Assembly: GCF_002741945.1 (NCBI RefSeq)
Contig: NZ_MDVN01000022.1
Span: forward strand, 124,001 to 188,000
Length of the DNA stretch: 64,000 bases
Origin: Gaetbulibacter sp. 4G1
GTDB taxonomy: Bacteria; Bacteroidota; Bacteroidia; Flavobacteriales; Flavobacteriaceae
Direction: 5' to 3'
Every line of letters begins with the position of its first letter. Position 1 is the stretch's first letter. The position numbers and the translations under genes were made by a program. Below the pieces are notes generated by a model that ran no database searches, was not told the DNA's origin, and saw nothing but the letters and a program-made list of their open reading frames with translations. Shown one piece after another: positions 45,801 to 54,115 of this stretch.

Positions 45801-45907
45801 CCAATAGAATTAAAAACCAAGCACATGTTGCTTTACAAACCATAGAACACGCAAATTATAAGTTTATAAAAATAGAAACTAATAGTTATATAGGAAATTC
45901 AAATTAA
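42818..45907 (+). CDS. Large GT-C-like polytopic membrane protein with periplasmic C-terminal domain
   Basis: A 1029-residue protein with about 12 transmembrane helices in the first 410 residues, one helix near 550-570, another near 615-635, and a soluble C-terminal part (640-1029). The first loop has LEETYDALIHLFFADHY with an acidic residue where GT-C glycosyltransferases keep the catalytic Asp. The region resembles the 6-pyruvoyl-tetrahydropterin-synthase-related membrane domain family, but a firm assignment is not possible. The C-terminal part looks like an NTF2-type domain followed by beta-rich modules. Its stop overlaps the next start (TAATG), so it heads a three-gene operon for polymer assembly or export. 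Confidence 0.75.
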   Translation: MKEKSNKYLIVAILIGLAFHGTSIFFTLEETYDALIHLFFADHYANSWFEPWNYKWYTGFTVMSYPPLVHQAIAAFSFIGGLKFGLFTIAIISVILFITGVYRFSLLITSNKAVAGYAAILSVFSSSFVETLHLFGQLPSIIGISILMHALPEIYLWLKTGKYRFLFTSLSLIAVTVTSHHVTPIFGMVFFIFPLIGMVIMDESREQVGSIKAVTIKAFLNSFFKLFKRIISFGLSSLVIIIGCILPYWINSKNNPITQVPIPHGSRDNFLEISSSGLVFFLIPWGVLLILLPYIFYRYYSKRYLFFGLSISILFILGTGGTTFIPKFVLGETAYNILTLDRFTLWASIMSLPLFGEFTYRFVQGDLKTIIQDKFGAIYHRIIGGLLASLVIFMTIFTMSLGYFRPSQPQQIKMLPIVNFLNQDQHDQWRYMTLGFGDQMAWLSTQTNALSVDGNYHSARRLPELTTRPIERLENSKFKGLEGIGSLQQFLTTPEKYHLKYVFSNDKFYDPILYFCGWQRLRQLENGIQVWEKLNVPPISSILPKEEVATWQKLLWGIVPFLTIIIAFILNIQWLWIRALKARSRTIPEYLSFENSYSLFPKGLLKTTHIWAVFLVIVIGYSVYKFYIKNDAHHSPENAILAYYDALDFKEFEKAHHLINPESNMPIAQYMLEISVTDGLLSSYAKLDAIETIITNKTDRLATIKVNTNWITPLEKIKKTNYKSLIKLNSKWYIQPEDIDLDLPPDQLYSDNSTGYFNQGRRRITTEQTHHEDVLKQPVLEILSAKLIKRDNSYALIGEIQNIDNVPADVVLKGTLYNDDDKELATFNAKYHVKHKLLPKEVTSFKINFEGIAWSKTQDSIPKTFNPDEFTPIEFSEQPTKFNLQVAGNVSGSDLYKKVTISDLNISPEAISGKLFNSGLKEITIPQLLITYYDENKNMIWVDHLFLEEGIRQQRQQGFEYLLLKDKNLNIITDNMENCFVNGLPNEDISNKIVPNRIKNQAHVALQTIEHANYKFIKIETNSYIGNSN

Positions 45908-47121
45908 TGACATTAAAACCTACATATCTTTTAATAATTACATTGGTGTTTTCATCATTCGTATCATCTGTAGATGAATCGATTATTAATAACAACATTC
46001 AATTACTTACTTCAGAAACTGAGTTTGAGGCAGGAAACACTATCGCTTTAACATTTTCAAATACTAATGCTTCTAAACCTAACTTATATTTAAGTAATAG
46101 TTATGGCTCTACAATTATTAACCCTCATCTAGAAAATGGTATTTTAAATTATCAACTTCCCAAAACCTTCAGCAATAAAACGGGGGTAATTAGCTGGAAT
46201 TTATTAGGTGATGATACACCGCTTTCTGGTAAGCTTAATATATATCCAAAACAAGAAGTAACAACTATGGAAACGTACTTAGGCCCTCCAAGTATTGAAG
46301 CTGGAGGAGCAGATTATACCATGTTAGTTGTTATTCCAAAAGATATTTACGATAACCCTTTAAAAGATGGTACGGCGGTTTCAGTAAAATATCAATTTTC
46401 AGAAAATAAGAGTAAAGATGTAGTTTACATGAAAAATAGTATCAGCTATAGAAATATATATTCAGAGACAAAAACAGGTAGAATCCTTATCAGTTCTGAA
46501 TGTCTTAGCAAAAACTCAAAAGAATATGATGTTAATGTTATGCCAGCAATTCCAACAGATTTCACCATAACCTACAATCGTAATCACGAGTATGCCGATG
46601 GGAATCAAATCACAAATTTTTCAACCTCTATTATAAAAGACAAATACGGCAATATTGTTAGCGATGGTACTTATGTTGATTTTTTTATAACCAATGCTTC
46701 TAACCATATTCTCAAAACGTCTGGCAGCACCATTAATGGCATTGCAAAAGCTAAAATGATTCATCCAGACCACGAAGAAAATTGGGTGGTTAAAGCCTTT
46801 ATAGGAGGGATGGCTGAAAGTGATAGCTTATCATTAATTTACAAACAGGCTATTTTAGATTTTCAAATTGCTTTTTCTGATGATAACAGAACGATAAGCG
46901 TTGGCCCTTTAAAAAGTTTTATGAACCAAATGATTCCTGATGGTTTAGAAGTAAAGCTACACATCTACCAAAACGATAAAAAAGTTAAAACACTTTTTAA
47001 AAGCACATTTGAAGGTTATACCAATTTTAAATTGAGTTCTGATATTTTTACAAAAGGCACTTATACTTTTAAAATAGAAACTGCTGGTATTCAAAAAATA
47101 TATCAAAATATAAAACTATGA
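45907..47121 (+). CDS. Secreted Ig-like beta-sandwich protein of the polysaccharide locus
   Basis: A 404-residue protein with a signal peptide (about 1-20, TYLLIITLVFSSFVSS) and no further membrane segment. The mature part reads as three or four beta-sandwich modules; EAGGADYTMLVVIPKDIYDNPLKDG and ANGNQITNFSTSIIKDKYGN-like stretches resemble invasin/intimin-type Ig repeats. No catalytic motif is seen. One-base overlap with the gene before (TAATG) and ATGA overlap with the glycoside hydrolase after it indicate a single functional unit. It may be a periplasmic scaffold for polymer export. I do not recognise a named family. Confidence 0.7.
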   Translation: MTLKPTYLLIITLVFSSFVSSVDESIINNNIQLLTSETEFEAGNTIALTFSNTNASKPNLYLSNSYGSTIINPHLENGILNYQLPKTFSNKTGVISWNLLGDDTPLSGKLNIYPKQEVTTMETYLGPPSIEAGGADYTMLVVIPKDIYDNPLKDGTAVSVKYQFSENKSKDVVYMKNSISYRNIYSETKTGRILISSECLSKNSKEYDVNVMPAIPTDFTITYNRNHEYADGNQITNFSTSIIKDKYGNIVSDGTYVDFFITNASNHILKTSGSTINGIAKAKMIHPDHEENWVVKAFIGGMAESDSLSLIYKQAILDFQIAFSDDNRTISVGPLKSFMNQMIPDGLEVKLHIYQNDKKVKTLFKSTFEGYTNFKLSSDIFTKGTYTFKIETAGIQKIYQNIKL

Positions 47122-48635
47122 TAGGCATTAATAAAAACATATTACGTGCGGTTTTAATACTATCTTATATCGCTATAACTGCATTGGTTGTTTTTGGTAT
47201 TAGTAGTTTATACAGTTATCTTAACACAGGTGCAGATAGAAGTGCTATACTGCATACAGATATTAAAAAAACAGACCAGTACTTACCAAAAATTACCTGG
47301 GCGCCTTTAAACAACGAAGGTCGACCAATGAATGAGCAAACCTTAAATGCTATTGAAAATGATTATTTAGATGCTTGGTATGTAAAACATGTAGCCTATA
47401 AAACAAATAAAACCATTGGTATAGACGATTATTATACTGACAGTTCGCGTGAAAATATCTTCAATATTATTGAACAAAATAAAACTAAAAACATCACTGT
47501 TGAAGGTACAACATTAAAGCATCATCCAACCTTAGAGTTTTTTAGTGAAGATGGTCAATTAGTGGTTATAACAGATAACGATGTTGTTGAATACAAGCGT
47601 ATTTATGAAAATGAAAATATCATTTTAGAAACCACAGAAAAATCGACTTACAAAGTTATTTTATTATTAGAAGATGGGTTTTGGCGTATTCGGCATATTA
47701 TAAAACAAAAAACAGAGGTTTATAATGCAGATATTAATCCGGTTTTAAATAACATAACCAGCATAAAAGGCATTAATTATTATCCTCAAGCTACACCTTG
47801 GAATATGTTTGGCGACAAATTTGATCCAGCAATCATTACCAAAGACTTTAAACTTATTAAAGAATCTGGACTCAATAGCATTCGAATTTTTGTGCCTTAC
47901 GAAGCTTTTGGAAAAGCCAATATTAATAGTAAAAAACTAAAAAAACTTACTCAATTATTAAACTTGGCTGAGACACAACAATTAAAGGTAGTGGTGACTT
48001 TGTTTGATTTTTATGGTGACTATTCGGTACTGGATTGGACGTTAAACCAACGTCATGCAGAAACCATAGTATCTACTTTAAAAAACCATAACGCATTATT
48101 AGCTTGGGATATAAAAAACGAACCTAATTTAGATTTTGAATCCCGTGGACAAAAACACGTCATAGCTTGGTTGGATAACATGATTGATTTAGTGAAATCT
48201 GTTGATAAGAAGCATCCTGTTACTATAGGGTGGTCTAATGCTAAAAGCGCTAAGTTTCTAAAAAACAAACTGGATTTTATCACTTTTCATTATTATGAAG
48301 ATTTAGATGATTTGGAGGCAATATACAAAGGCTTAAAACAAGACATTCCTAATAAACCTATCGCAATTACCGAATTTGGCATGTCGTCATATAAAGGACT
48401 TTGGAATCCTTTTGGCAATTCAGAAAAGAATCAAGCTGAGTATCATAAACAAGCACAAAACATTTTTAGCAATAATGAAATATCATTTATGTCTTGGACG
48501 CTTTATGACTTTATAGAAATACCAAAGGAAGTCGTTGGACGACTTCCTTGGAGAAAACGGGCTCAAGAACATTTCGGATTTATAACCCAAAACGGAGAGA
48601 CTAAACCCGCTTTTAAATACATCTCTAAAGAATAG
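47118..48635 (+). CDS. Membrane-anchored glycoside hydrolase (clan GH-A, GH5/GH2-like)
   Basis: A 505-residue protein with one N-terminal transmembrane helix (about 9-34), a linker domain (about 60-205) and a TIM-barrel hydrolase (215-500). GINYYPQATPW starts the barrel; the acid/base is E335 in WDIKNEPN and the nucleophile E419 in AITEFGMS, the spacing of clan GH-A retaining enzymes. Polysaccharide secretion systems often include a periplasmic hydrolase that trims product (BcsZ, PelA, PgaB). Position in this locus suggests the same here. Substrate is unknown. Confidence 0.87.
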   Translation: MIGINKNILRAVLILSYIAITALVVFGISSLYSYLNTGADRSAILHTDIKKTDQYLPKITWAPLNNEGRPMNEQTLNAIENDYLDAWYVKHVAYKTNKTIGIDDYYTDSSRENIFNIIEQNKTKNITVEGTTLKHHPTLEFFSEDGQLVVITDNDVVEYKRIYENENIILETTEKSTYKVILLLEDGFWRIRHIIKQKTEVYNADINPVLNNITSIKGINYYPQATPWNMFGDKFDPAIITKDFKLIKESGLNSIRIFVPYEAFGKANINSKKLKKLTQLLNLAETQQLKVVVTLFDFYGDYSVLDWTLNQRHAETIVSTLKNHNALLAWDIKNEPNLDFESRGQKHVIAWLDNMIDLVKSVDKKHPVTIGWSNAKSAKFLKNKLDFITFHYYEDLDDLEAIYKGLKQDIPNKPIAITEFGMSSYKGLWNPFGNSEKNQAEYHKQAQNIFSNNEISFMSWTLYDFIEIPKEVVGRLPWRKRAQEHFGFITQNGETKPAFKYISKE

Positions 48636-48707
48636 ATTCATTAACACTTAACTTTTAAATAGGCTTTTCTTTCAAGATATATGGGGCAAAAAGTTTGGGT
48701 AACTATT

Positions 48708-49919
48708 TTAAGCTATAATTTGATCTTCTATTATTACTACTTCTTTTTTATTAATGATATTCTCAAATGTATGTATATACATATCTGCAATTTTTGACAT
48801 TGGATAAGCTGTTGCCGCTTTATAATTTGCTTTTTCTAATTCAACTCTATAAGCATTGTTTGAAAGAATATTTACTATGGCTTGAGCTAAACTGTTAACA
48901 CTTTCTGGTTCAAAAAATTCACCTCTGTAACCTTCATCTTTTACCAGCAGTGCCAAATCTCCTAAATCTGGCATAACTACTGCTTTACCATAACTTCCTG
49001 CCTGGTGTAATACTCCAGAGCTTCCTGTTGTAGACGTATAAGGAAAAACCACTACAGCACTTTCTTTAAATAGTTTTGGCACATCTTCTTCTGCTACATA
49101 TCCAGTAAAGGTTACACCTTCTACATGGCTATATGCTTCTTTTACAGATTCTAAATATCCTGGTGTATTAGGGTTATCTGTTCCTGCAATAACTACCTCT
49201 AAATTAAAATTTGAATGTTCTTTAATTAATTCAACAGCTTCAATCATTCCTTCCACTTTTTTGTAGGTTCCAAACTTCCCAAAAGTCATCACTTTAAAAG
49301 GTTGTAATGGCACATCATAAGCAGGTTCTTCAAGAATTTCAAAAGTACCATGAGGTATTAATTTTACATTTTTAGCATTATATTTTTCTTCTAAAATATC
49401 TACATACTTTTGCATGGTTAAAGCAACTACATCAGCTTGCAGAATTAACCTTGTAAGCGTGCTTCCTATAAATCCATAAATTTTTTGCATGATTTTGTTA
49501 TTGGTAAACCCTGCTTTTCCTAAATCTACTTCTTCTAAAATATTGTGTAACAAAACGATATTAGGTATTTTCTTTAGCTTACAAACAAATGGCAGCATTA
49601 AACCTAAAGCAGCAGCTACTTTTTTATCACCAAATTTCATAAACTGTAAATTAAATAACACAGAGTCTGGTTTAGTTTCATTAATAGCTTTAGTAACACT
49701 ATAAATGTTTTTATAGCTATTAAATGTCCAACATTCTTTTATTGTTATTTTACAACCAGCTTCGGCAAAATTGATATCTTTTTCACCTTCAGTTCTGTCA
49801 GTTAACAATACAATTTCTGTAATATCTTCTTTTTGTCTAAAGTGCTTTACTAAATGATAAGCGTATTCATTTAAAGTGACTTTACTTGGCGGATATGCTG
49901 TTACAATTGCTAGTTTCAT
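48708..49919 (-). CDS. Glycosyltransferase family 4
   Basis: Starting at ATG 49919 gives a 403-residue GT-B enzyme beginning MKLAIVTAYPP; an in-frame ATG at 49943 would add eight polar residues and is less likely. HNILEEVDLGKAGF lies in the acceptor domain; MTFGKFGTYKKVEG and the late FPYTSTTGSSGVLHQAGSYGKAVV form the nucleotide-sugar site with the family's ESxG-like region. It probably works in the cytoplasm on polymer initiation or elongation. It runs toward the convergent hydrolase gene; its upstream region carries site B. Confidence 0.9.
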   Translation of the reverse strand: MKLAIVTAYPPSKVTLNEYAYHLVKHFRQKEDITEIVLLTDRTEGEKDINFAEAGCKITIKECWTFNSYKNIYSVTKAINETKPDSVLFNLQFMKFGDKKVAAALGLMLPFVCKLKKIPNIVLLHNILEEVDLGKAGFTNNKIMQKIYGFIGSTLTRLILQADVVALTMQKYVDILEEKYNAKNVKLIPHGTFEILEEPAYDVPLQPFKVMTFGKFGTYKKVEGMIEAVELIKEHSNFNLEVVIAGTDNPNTPGYLESVKEAYSHVEGVTFTGYVAEEDVPKLFKESAVVVFPYTSTTGSSGVLHQAGSYGKAVVMPDLGDLALLVKDEGYRGEFFEPESVNSLAQAIVNILSNNAYRVELEKANYKAATAYPMSKIADMYIHTFENIINKKEVVIIEDQIIA

Positions 49920-50071
49920 AAGTTCTTTTTTTATTGTTATCAAATGGTCTTATGGTGTATCCAGTTTTTATTTATTCAGAATATGAACATTTAGTTCTGG
50001 ACGATTCATAATGATTAGTTTTTTAATTACACTGTAAATTTGGGGTTTTTAAATACTAAAAAAGGAGCATT

Positions 50072-50103
50072 ATAGACGGGTTAACATTTACTGTAGACGA
50101 ATG
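50072..50103 (-). promoter_or_regulatory. Site B: 21-bp-spaced direct repeat upstream of GT4
   Basis: ATAGACGGGTT (50072-50082) and GTAGACGAATG (50093-50103) share TAGACG and have starts 21 bp apart. The pair lies 153-184 bp upstream of the GT4 start. Unlike sites A and D, I find no TAnnTTTG box on the minus strand at the expected distance; the plus strand has TAAATTTG at 50035-50042, which points the other way. Confidence 0.55.
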
Positions 50104-50122
50104 GTAGTTTTCTTTAGGTTAG

Positions 50123-50305
50123 CCTTTTTATAGTATAAGAAGTTGCTGTGCAGATAATAAAATTAACTTCGTAGAAGATACTAAACTTGAAAAAGGGTTT
50201 TTAAAGCAATTATTGGAAGGTATGGAGAGGTTAAAGAGTCAAATAAAGTATGATAAAAATTGTGCTATAAAACTATATTTTCATTATATATATTCAAAAC
50301 TCTAA
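50123..50305 (+). other. Possible coding remnant
   Basis: A frame without ATG runs open from just after TAG (50120-50122) to TAA (50303-50305), 60 codons. Its middle reads FVEDTKLEKGFLKQLLEGM, which looks like real protein more than chance AT-rich sequence. It could be the C-terminal relic of a gene lost when the peptide/VKOR unit arrived. No family is recognised. The rest of the 480-bp gap 49920-50400 holds only site B and a terminator. Confidence 0.25.
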
Positions 50306-50364
50306 ATACTTTTGACTAAAATGAATTTGCTAAGAAATGTTTTTATTTTTTTAAAATAAATTAA

Positions 50365-50390
50365 CAGGAGCTAGTAAAAACTGGCCCCTG
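50365..50390 (-). terminator. Terminator after the double-glycine peptide gene
   Basis: On the minus strand CAGGGGCCAGT pairs with ACTAGCTCCTG across TTTT, with one mismatch and one G-U pair, followed by a T/A-rich run. It lies 10 bp after the peptide stop. Confidence 0.7.
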
Positions 50391-50400
50391 CTAAAAACTT

Positions 50401-50586
50401 TTAAGCTGGTACACATATATATGTGCCTAAAGGAGCTTCACAACGAAGATCACAGGTCATTGAACCACATTCATAATGGCCGCTACAAGGGTTTCCAAGA
50501 TTCCAACAACCGCCGTTACCACCGTTTATTGATTTTTGCTCTGCCTTAGTTAAAACTCTTCCGAAATTCAAAATTGATTTTTTCAT
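50401..50586 (-). CDS. Double-glycine-leader cysteine-rich peptide (bacteriocin-like precursor)
   Basis: A 61-residue peptide. The leader MKKSILNFGRVLTKAEQKSINGG has the form of the bacteriocin-type leaders common in Bacteroidota, with LTKAEQKSINGG and a GG cleavage site at 22-23 (a second GG at 25-26). The core is 35-38 residues with six cysteines (C27, C34, C40, C45, C49, C58), an even number fit for three disulfides, with glycines and a C-terminal ICVPA. The gene lies 103 bp downstream of a C39-like/VKOR/thioredoxin fusion gene, which could oxidise those cysteines. A weak hairpin (CCTTGA/TCAAGG, 50613-50638) between the genes may adjust the ratio of the two products. A toxin or signal role is inference. 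Confidence 0.82.
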   Translation of the reverse strand: MKKSILNFGRVLTKAEQKSINGGNGGCWNLGNPCSGHYECGSMTCDLRCEAPLGTYICVPA

Positions 50587-50689
50587 TATTGAATAATTTA
50601 ATTTTATTAAAGCCTTGAACTTTTAAAGACACTCAAGGTTTATGTCTATCCTTCGCGAGAGAATATTATTATAAGACAAAACTCTAGAC

Positions 50690-52306
50690 TTAGAGGCTTG
50701 CTACAAACTGCATATTAGTCGATATATTGGGGTTATGATTTTCTTCCAATTCTTCAATAAAAAAGACAATATCTTCCCTATTGTATTCTTTGGGGTAAGC
50801 TTTACCATTGATTAAAATTTCTGGGGTAAAGTTTATATTATTGTTGATACACCAGTTTTTTTCCTTCATCAAAATCTTCATATAACTTTCCATATCAATC
50901 GCATACCCCCATTTTTTGAACCATTTTTCTGATGACATGTCTCCATATATATCATTCAAGGCCTCTAAGAAACCACCTTCTACATCATAAAGCTCCAATA
51001 TTCTACTAGCAATTAATACAGCTTTTCCTTTTATTAAATCAGTATTTACATTAAAGCGTATTCGAATTTTGACAATGTCTCCGTATTTTTCTACAATATT
51101 ATGCACTGCTTTGTGAACGGGTTTACAGTGTCCGCATAAAGGGTTAGTTACAATTAGCAGCTCCAGTTTTGAACTTTGATTTCCAAGTACAATTTCTTTA
51201 AGATTTTCAATTTTAGTATCTAACTTCTTTGATTTGGCTAATAAACTTTCAAATAAACTGTAGTTTTTTTTAAACTTTAAAAAAGTGATTTTTTCATTCC
51301 TAAGAGCAATTGAATCTAATATTATAGGCTTTATGAGTCTCCATGCTAAAATAATCATGGAGAAGAACAGCAAAGACATAATCAAATTATCTATACTCAC
51401 TTGTTCAAAAGAATTCCCATGCAAAAATGCAATTAACGATTGTCCCCATAAAACAGAAACTATACCCAAGCAAAGTATACACCATTTTTTTACCACCCAA
51501 TGTTGATAATATATAGAGTATAATGTTATAGGTAGTGCCAATAGGCTAAATATATATGACAATTTTGGTTCACTATGGATAATAATTGATCCAAAAGCAA
51601 TAAGTAATACACCAGAAAAATAGAGTAAGGAAATATCACTTAATTTATAACCTTTAAAAATCACTGCTCCTTTAGAAGATAATACGGCGTCACAATCTTT
51701 TTTATCATCTCCTTCAGTGCAAAATGTATCGCCAATTAGTGTTGACACACCATATTCTTGCTTAATGATGGAGATACTAATTATTATACCTAAGAGTGTA
51801 AGAATAATATAACTTATACAATACAAAGAGGCATCAAATAAAAACATCAGTGAAACAAAGAGTGAAATAATTAGTCCGAACAATACATTCACAATTGAGA
51901 ACTGCTCCTTTTTATTGATTAACTCTTCACTTTTTTCGGATTTCTCAACAGCTATAATTACTCCTGTAAATACTTCTAGAAATTCGTCTTCGGTAAAAGT
52001 TTTTTTTGCTCCATTACTACTTATAATCTGAATTTGTTGATTTTGTTCTACAGAAACCAACCCTGTATTTTGGTTGCTAGTAATTTGCGCTATAAAACAT
52101 TGGGGAAGTTGCTGAAGTACCTGAGCTTCAACAGGTACTTGAGCCGCAACATTTTCTATGTTGAAATGGTCAAGAACTCCCGTTACTGAATGTAAACTTG
52201 GATAGGATGGGTGGCTTTGTATTTGAAAATCAAGTTCTTCCTTATTAAAAGGAATTTTATTTTTTTTTAACACGCGACTTACCAAGCGTGCAAGCGGACT
52301 TTTCAT
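50690..52306 (-). CDS. Fusion protein: C39-like domain, vitamin K epoxide reductase (VKOR) domain and thioredoxin domain
   Basis: A 538-residue membrane protein. Residues 1-120 resemble a peptidase C39 domain (SHPSYPSLHSVTGVLDHF) but show no N-terminal catalytic cysteine, so this part probably binds a leader without cutting it. Residues 135-335 form a VKOR domain with several helices, loop cysteines C196 and C205, and the active-site pair C276/C279 in WCILC. Residues 375-538 form a DsbA/thioredoxin-like domain with C391/C394 in CGHC and a cis-Pro in FTPEILING. The whole is a self-contained disulfide-forming machine. The six-cysteine GG-leader peptide just downstream is its likely substrate. 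No C39 ABC exporter lies nearby in the window. Confidence 0.88.
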   Translation of the reverse strand: MKSPLARLVSRVLKKNKIPFNKEELDFQIQSHPSYPSLHSVTGVLDHFNIENVAAQVPVEAQVLQQLPQCFIAQITSNQNTGLVSVEQNQQIQIISSNGAKKTFTEDEFLEVFTGVIIAVEKSEKSEELINKKEQFSIVNVLFGLIISLFVSLMFLFDASLYCISYIILTLLGIIISISIIKQEYGVSTLIGDTFCTEGDDKKDCDAVLSSKGAVIFKGYKLSDISLLYFSGVLLIAFGSIIIHSEPKLSYIFSLLALPITLYSIYYQHWVVKKWCILCLGIVSVLWGQSLIAFLHGNSFEQVSIDNLIMSLLFFSMIILAWRLIKPIILDSIALRNEKITFLKFKKNYSLFESLLAKSKKLDTKIENLKEIVLGNQSSKLELLIVTNPLCGHCKPVHKAVHNIVEKYGDIVKIRIRFNVNTDLIKGKAVLIASRILELYDVEGGFLEALNDIYGDMSSEKWFKKWGYAIDMESYMKILMKEKNWCINNNINFTPEILINGKAYPKEYNREDIVFFIEELEENHNPNISTNMQFVASL

Positions 52307-52365
52307 TTTTAGAGAATTGAGGTACTTTTTTTGAAGCCTAACTATACGTTTTCAACGTTGAATTT

Positions 52366-52373
52366 CAAAAATA
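52366..52373 (-). promoter_or_regulatory. Possible -7 box of the VKOR-fusion/peptide operon
   Basis: TATTTTTG on the minus strand fits the Bacteroidota TAnnTTTG element and lies 60 bp before the ATG at 52306. A clear -33 element at normal spacing is not seen. The rest of the 254-bp gap (52307-52560) shows nothing else I can support. Confidence 0.4.
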
Positions 52374-52560
52374 AAAGTAGTATAATAAATCTAATAAAAC
52401 AAATTTTTTCTTACACAAAAATAAAATTGAAGGATTATTAACTCAATTCTATATAGCTGAATTAAAAACAAATATACCTCATCAAGTCATCTTCACATTA
52501 ATTTTAAATTGATAAAGGTGTAATATGCATATATAACGTCTTCAAAACGGCATACAATTA

Positions 52561-53802
52561 CTATAATCTTTTTTGATCTAGTTTAAAGAATACTACCTGA
52601 ATGATTAATAATAATATCATTGCGAAAATCTGCATGTGTACTACTTGCTCTAAACTCTCATGGTAAAAAACAACCAACACCATTTGAAGCATTCCAAACA
52701 CTCCTGAAATAATAACTGGCACATACCTATCTAAAGACAAATAGTAATACGCAAATATGTTAGAAATGGCAAACATACTTGTGGCAATAGCATACTTCCA
52801 TAAAAGCGGTGCCATAGTTATATAACTGTTACCAAATAGTAAGTTTATAATGGTTTCTGGAAAACTTAAACATGTTAAAACAATGGCAAATGAAATAATC
52901 GCTATATACCCAACGTATTTAAATAATATAGATGCTGTTTCTTTTCCTTCTTTTTTAAGTTGAACCACTGTTGGCAATAAAAGCATTACAAACATCCAAG
53001 CTATAAAGTAAACTACACGCCCTATTAAAGCTAACGAAGCATATAAACCAGCTTCATAAGATTCAAAATAATGTTTAACTAAAAGAATATCACTGTTATT
53101 AATAATGATTTGTGTCAACTCATAAAACGCCGTTAAAATAAAAAATCGTTTTACCTGTTTAGCGTGCGATACATCTATTAATGTTTTTGTTTTAAAAGCA
53201 ATCGTTTTGAATTTAAAAGGGACTAATCCAAACCCAAAAGAAATTAAAATTCCAATAGCAATAACAACTGAAGATTGAATGTTAAATAAAAATAGTAACC
53301 CCAATGTAATTAATAGGCGACTCAACATTTCGGCCTGATACGTTACAGATAATGCTTTAAATGCTTTTTTCCCTTGAAAAACACCTCTATTCACACTCAT
53401 TAAAAAATACAAAGGCACACCACAGCCAAAAATCACAAACATACTAGAGGTTGATGTATTAAACAGATGCTGTAATTGTGCAGCAAAGCATATAATTATT
53501 GCACCCATAGCAATACCTACCGCAAGCGCATTTTTATAAATTTTTGAAATAAAGATTTTAAATAATTGATTTTCGAATAGTACTGAAAATTTTGCTGTTA
53601 CTAATTGAAAAGTCATAGCTATAAAAGAGAGCACCAATAAAAATGTAATAAGTACTGCAGCATCAGCAAATTGAGCTGGCCCTAGCAAACGACCAAGAAT
53701 TAAATTATACAAATAATTCCCTCCGTTTACAGCCAGAACACTTATCATAAACAACTGTTCTGGTGTTATCTTTTTTCTCAAATTATTTGCTATTGTAATC
53801 AT
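52561..53802 (-). CDS. Oligosaccharide flippase-like membrane protein (Wzx/PST type)
   Basis: A protein of about 413 residues with roughly 12 transmembrane helices spread over its length and few charged loops. NYLYNLILGRLLGPAQFADAAVLITF at the start (G-R-x-L-G-P) is the signature of polysaccharide flippases in the MATE-like superfamily. An ATG at 53835 lies further inside the upstream gene; ATG 53802, which overlaps the STAS stop by 20 bp, leaves a shorter cytoplasmic tail and is preferred. It is coupled to two STAS genes, which is unusual, and belongs to the polysaccharide locus. Confidence 0.85.
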   Translation of the reverse strand: MITIANNLRKKITPEQLFMISVLAVNGGNYLYNLILGRLLGPAQFADAAVLITFLLVLSFIAMTFQLVTAKFSVLFENQLFKIFISKIYKNALAVGIAMGAIIICFAAQLQHLFNTSTSSMFVIFGCGVPLYFLMSVNRGVFQGKKAFKALSVTYQAEMLSRLLITLGLLFLFNIQSSVVIAIGILISFGFGLVPFKFKTIAFKTKTLIDVSHAKQVKRFFILTAFYELTQIIINNSDILLVKHYFESYEAGLYASLALIGRVVYFIAWMFVMLLLPTVVQLKKEGKETASILFKYVGYIAIISFAIVLTCLSFPETIINLLFGNSYITMAPLLWKYAIATSMFAISNIFAYYYLSLDRYVPVIISGVFGMLQMVLVVFYHESLEQVVHMQIFAMILLLIIQVVFFKLDQKRL

Positions 53803-54091
53803 TTCTAAAAATGTTATTAAGGTTTGCCGTTTCAAATTCTTTACTAATACGTTTGTTATCTTTTCCTAAAACAAATAATATCTTGCTTCGTCTTTTTGCT
53901 TTAGCCGAAATAAACTGCATAACGCTTAAAGCTCTACTGTCTATACGCTTAACTTGTTTAAGGCATATAACAATCTCGTAATACCTATCTAGCAAATTGT
54001 TAAAGTAATTGGCTACTTGGTTACTATGTGCATTTGTAAAATCGCCGTGGATTTCAAAAACACCTTTGTTGTTTATTATTTGAAAGTTCAT
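53783..54091 (-). CDS. STAS-domain protein (anti-sigma factor antagonist-like)
   Basis: A 102-residue single STAS domain: FQIINNKGVFEIHGDFT, then VICLKQVKRIDSRALSVMQF, with S52 after D51 at the position that antagonists of the SpoIIAA type phosphorylate, and KILFVLGKD near the end. It overlaps the flippase gene and follows another STAS gene by 24 bp. STAS proteins can control polysaccharide loci, as SypA does in Vibrio fischeri. No partner kinase with an RsbW/SpoIIAB fold is seen in the window. Confidence 0.82.
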   Translation of the reverse strand: MNFQIINNKGVFEIHGDFTNAHSNQVANYFNNLLDRYYEIVICLKQVKRIDSRALSVMQFISAKAKRRSKILFVLGKDNKRISKEFETANLNNIFRNDYNSK

Positions 54092-54115
54092 AATATTTAA
54101 TTTAGGTTCTATTCT

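Noticed and set aside
50035-50042. TAAATTTG as the -7 box for GT4 at site B
   Set aside because: It is on the plus strand and so points away from GT4; on the minus strand the same bases read CAAATTTA, which does not fit.
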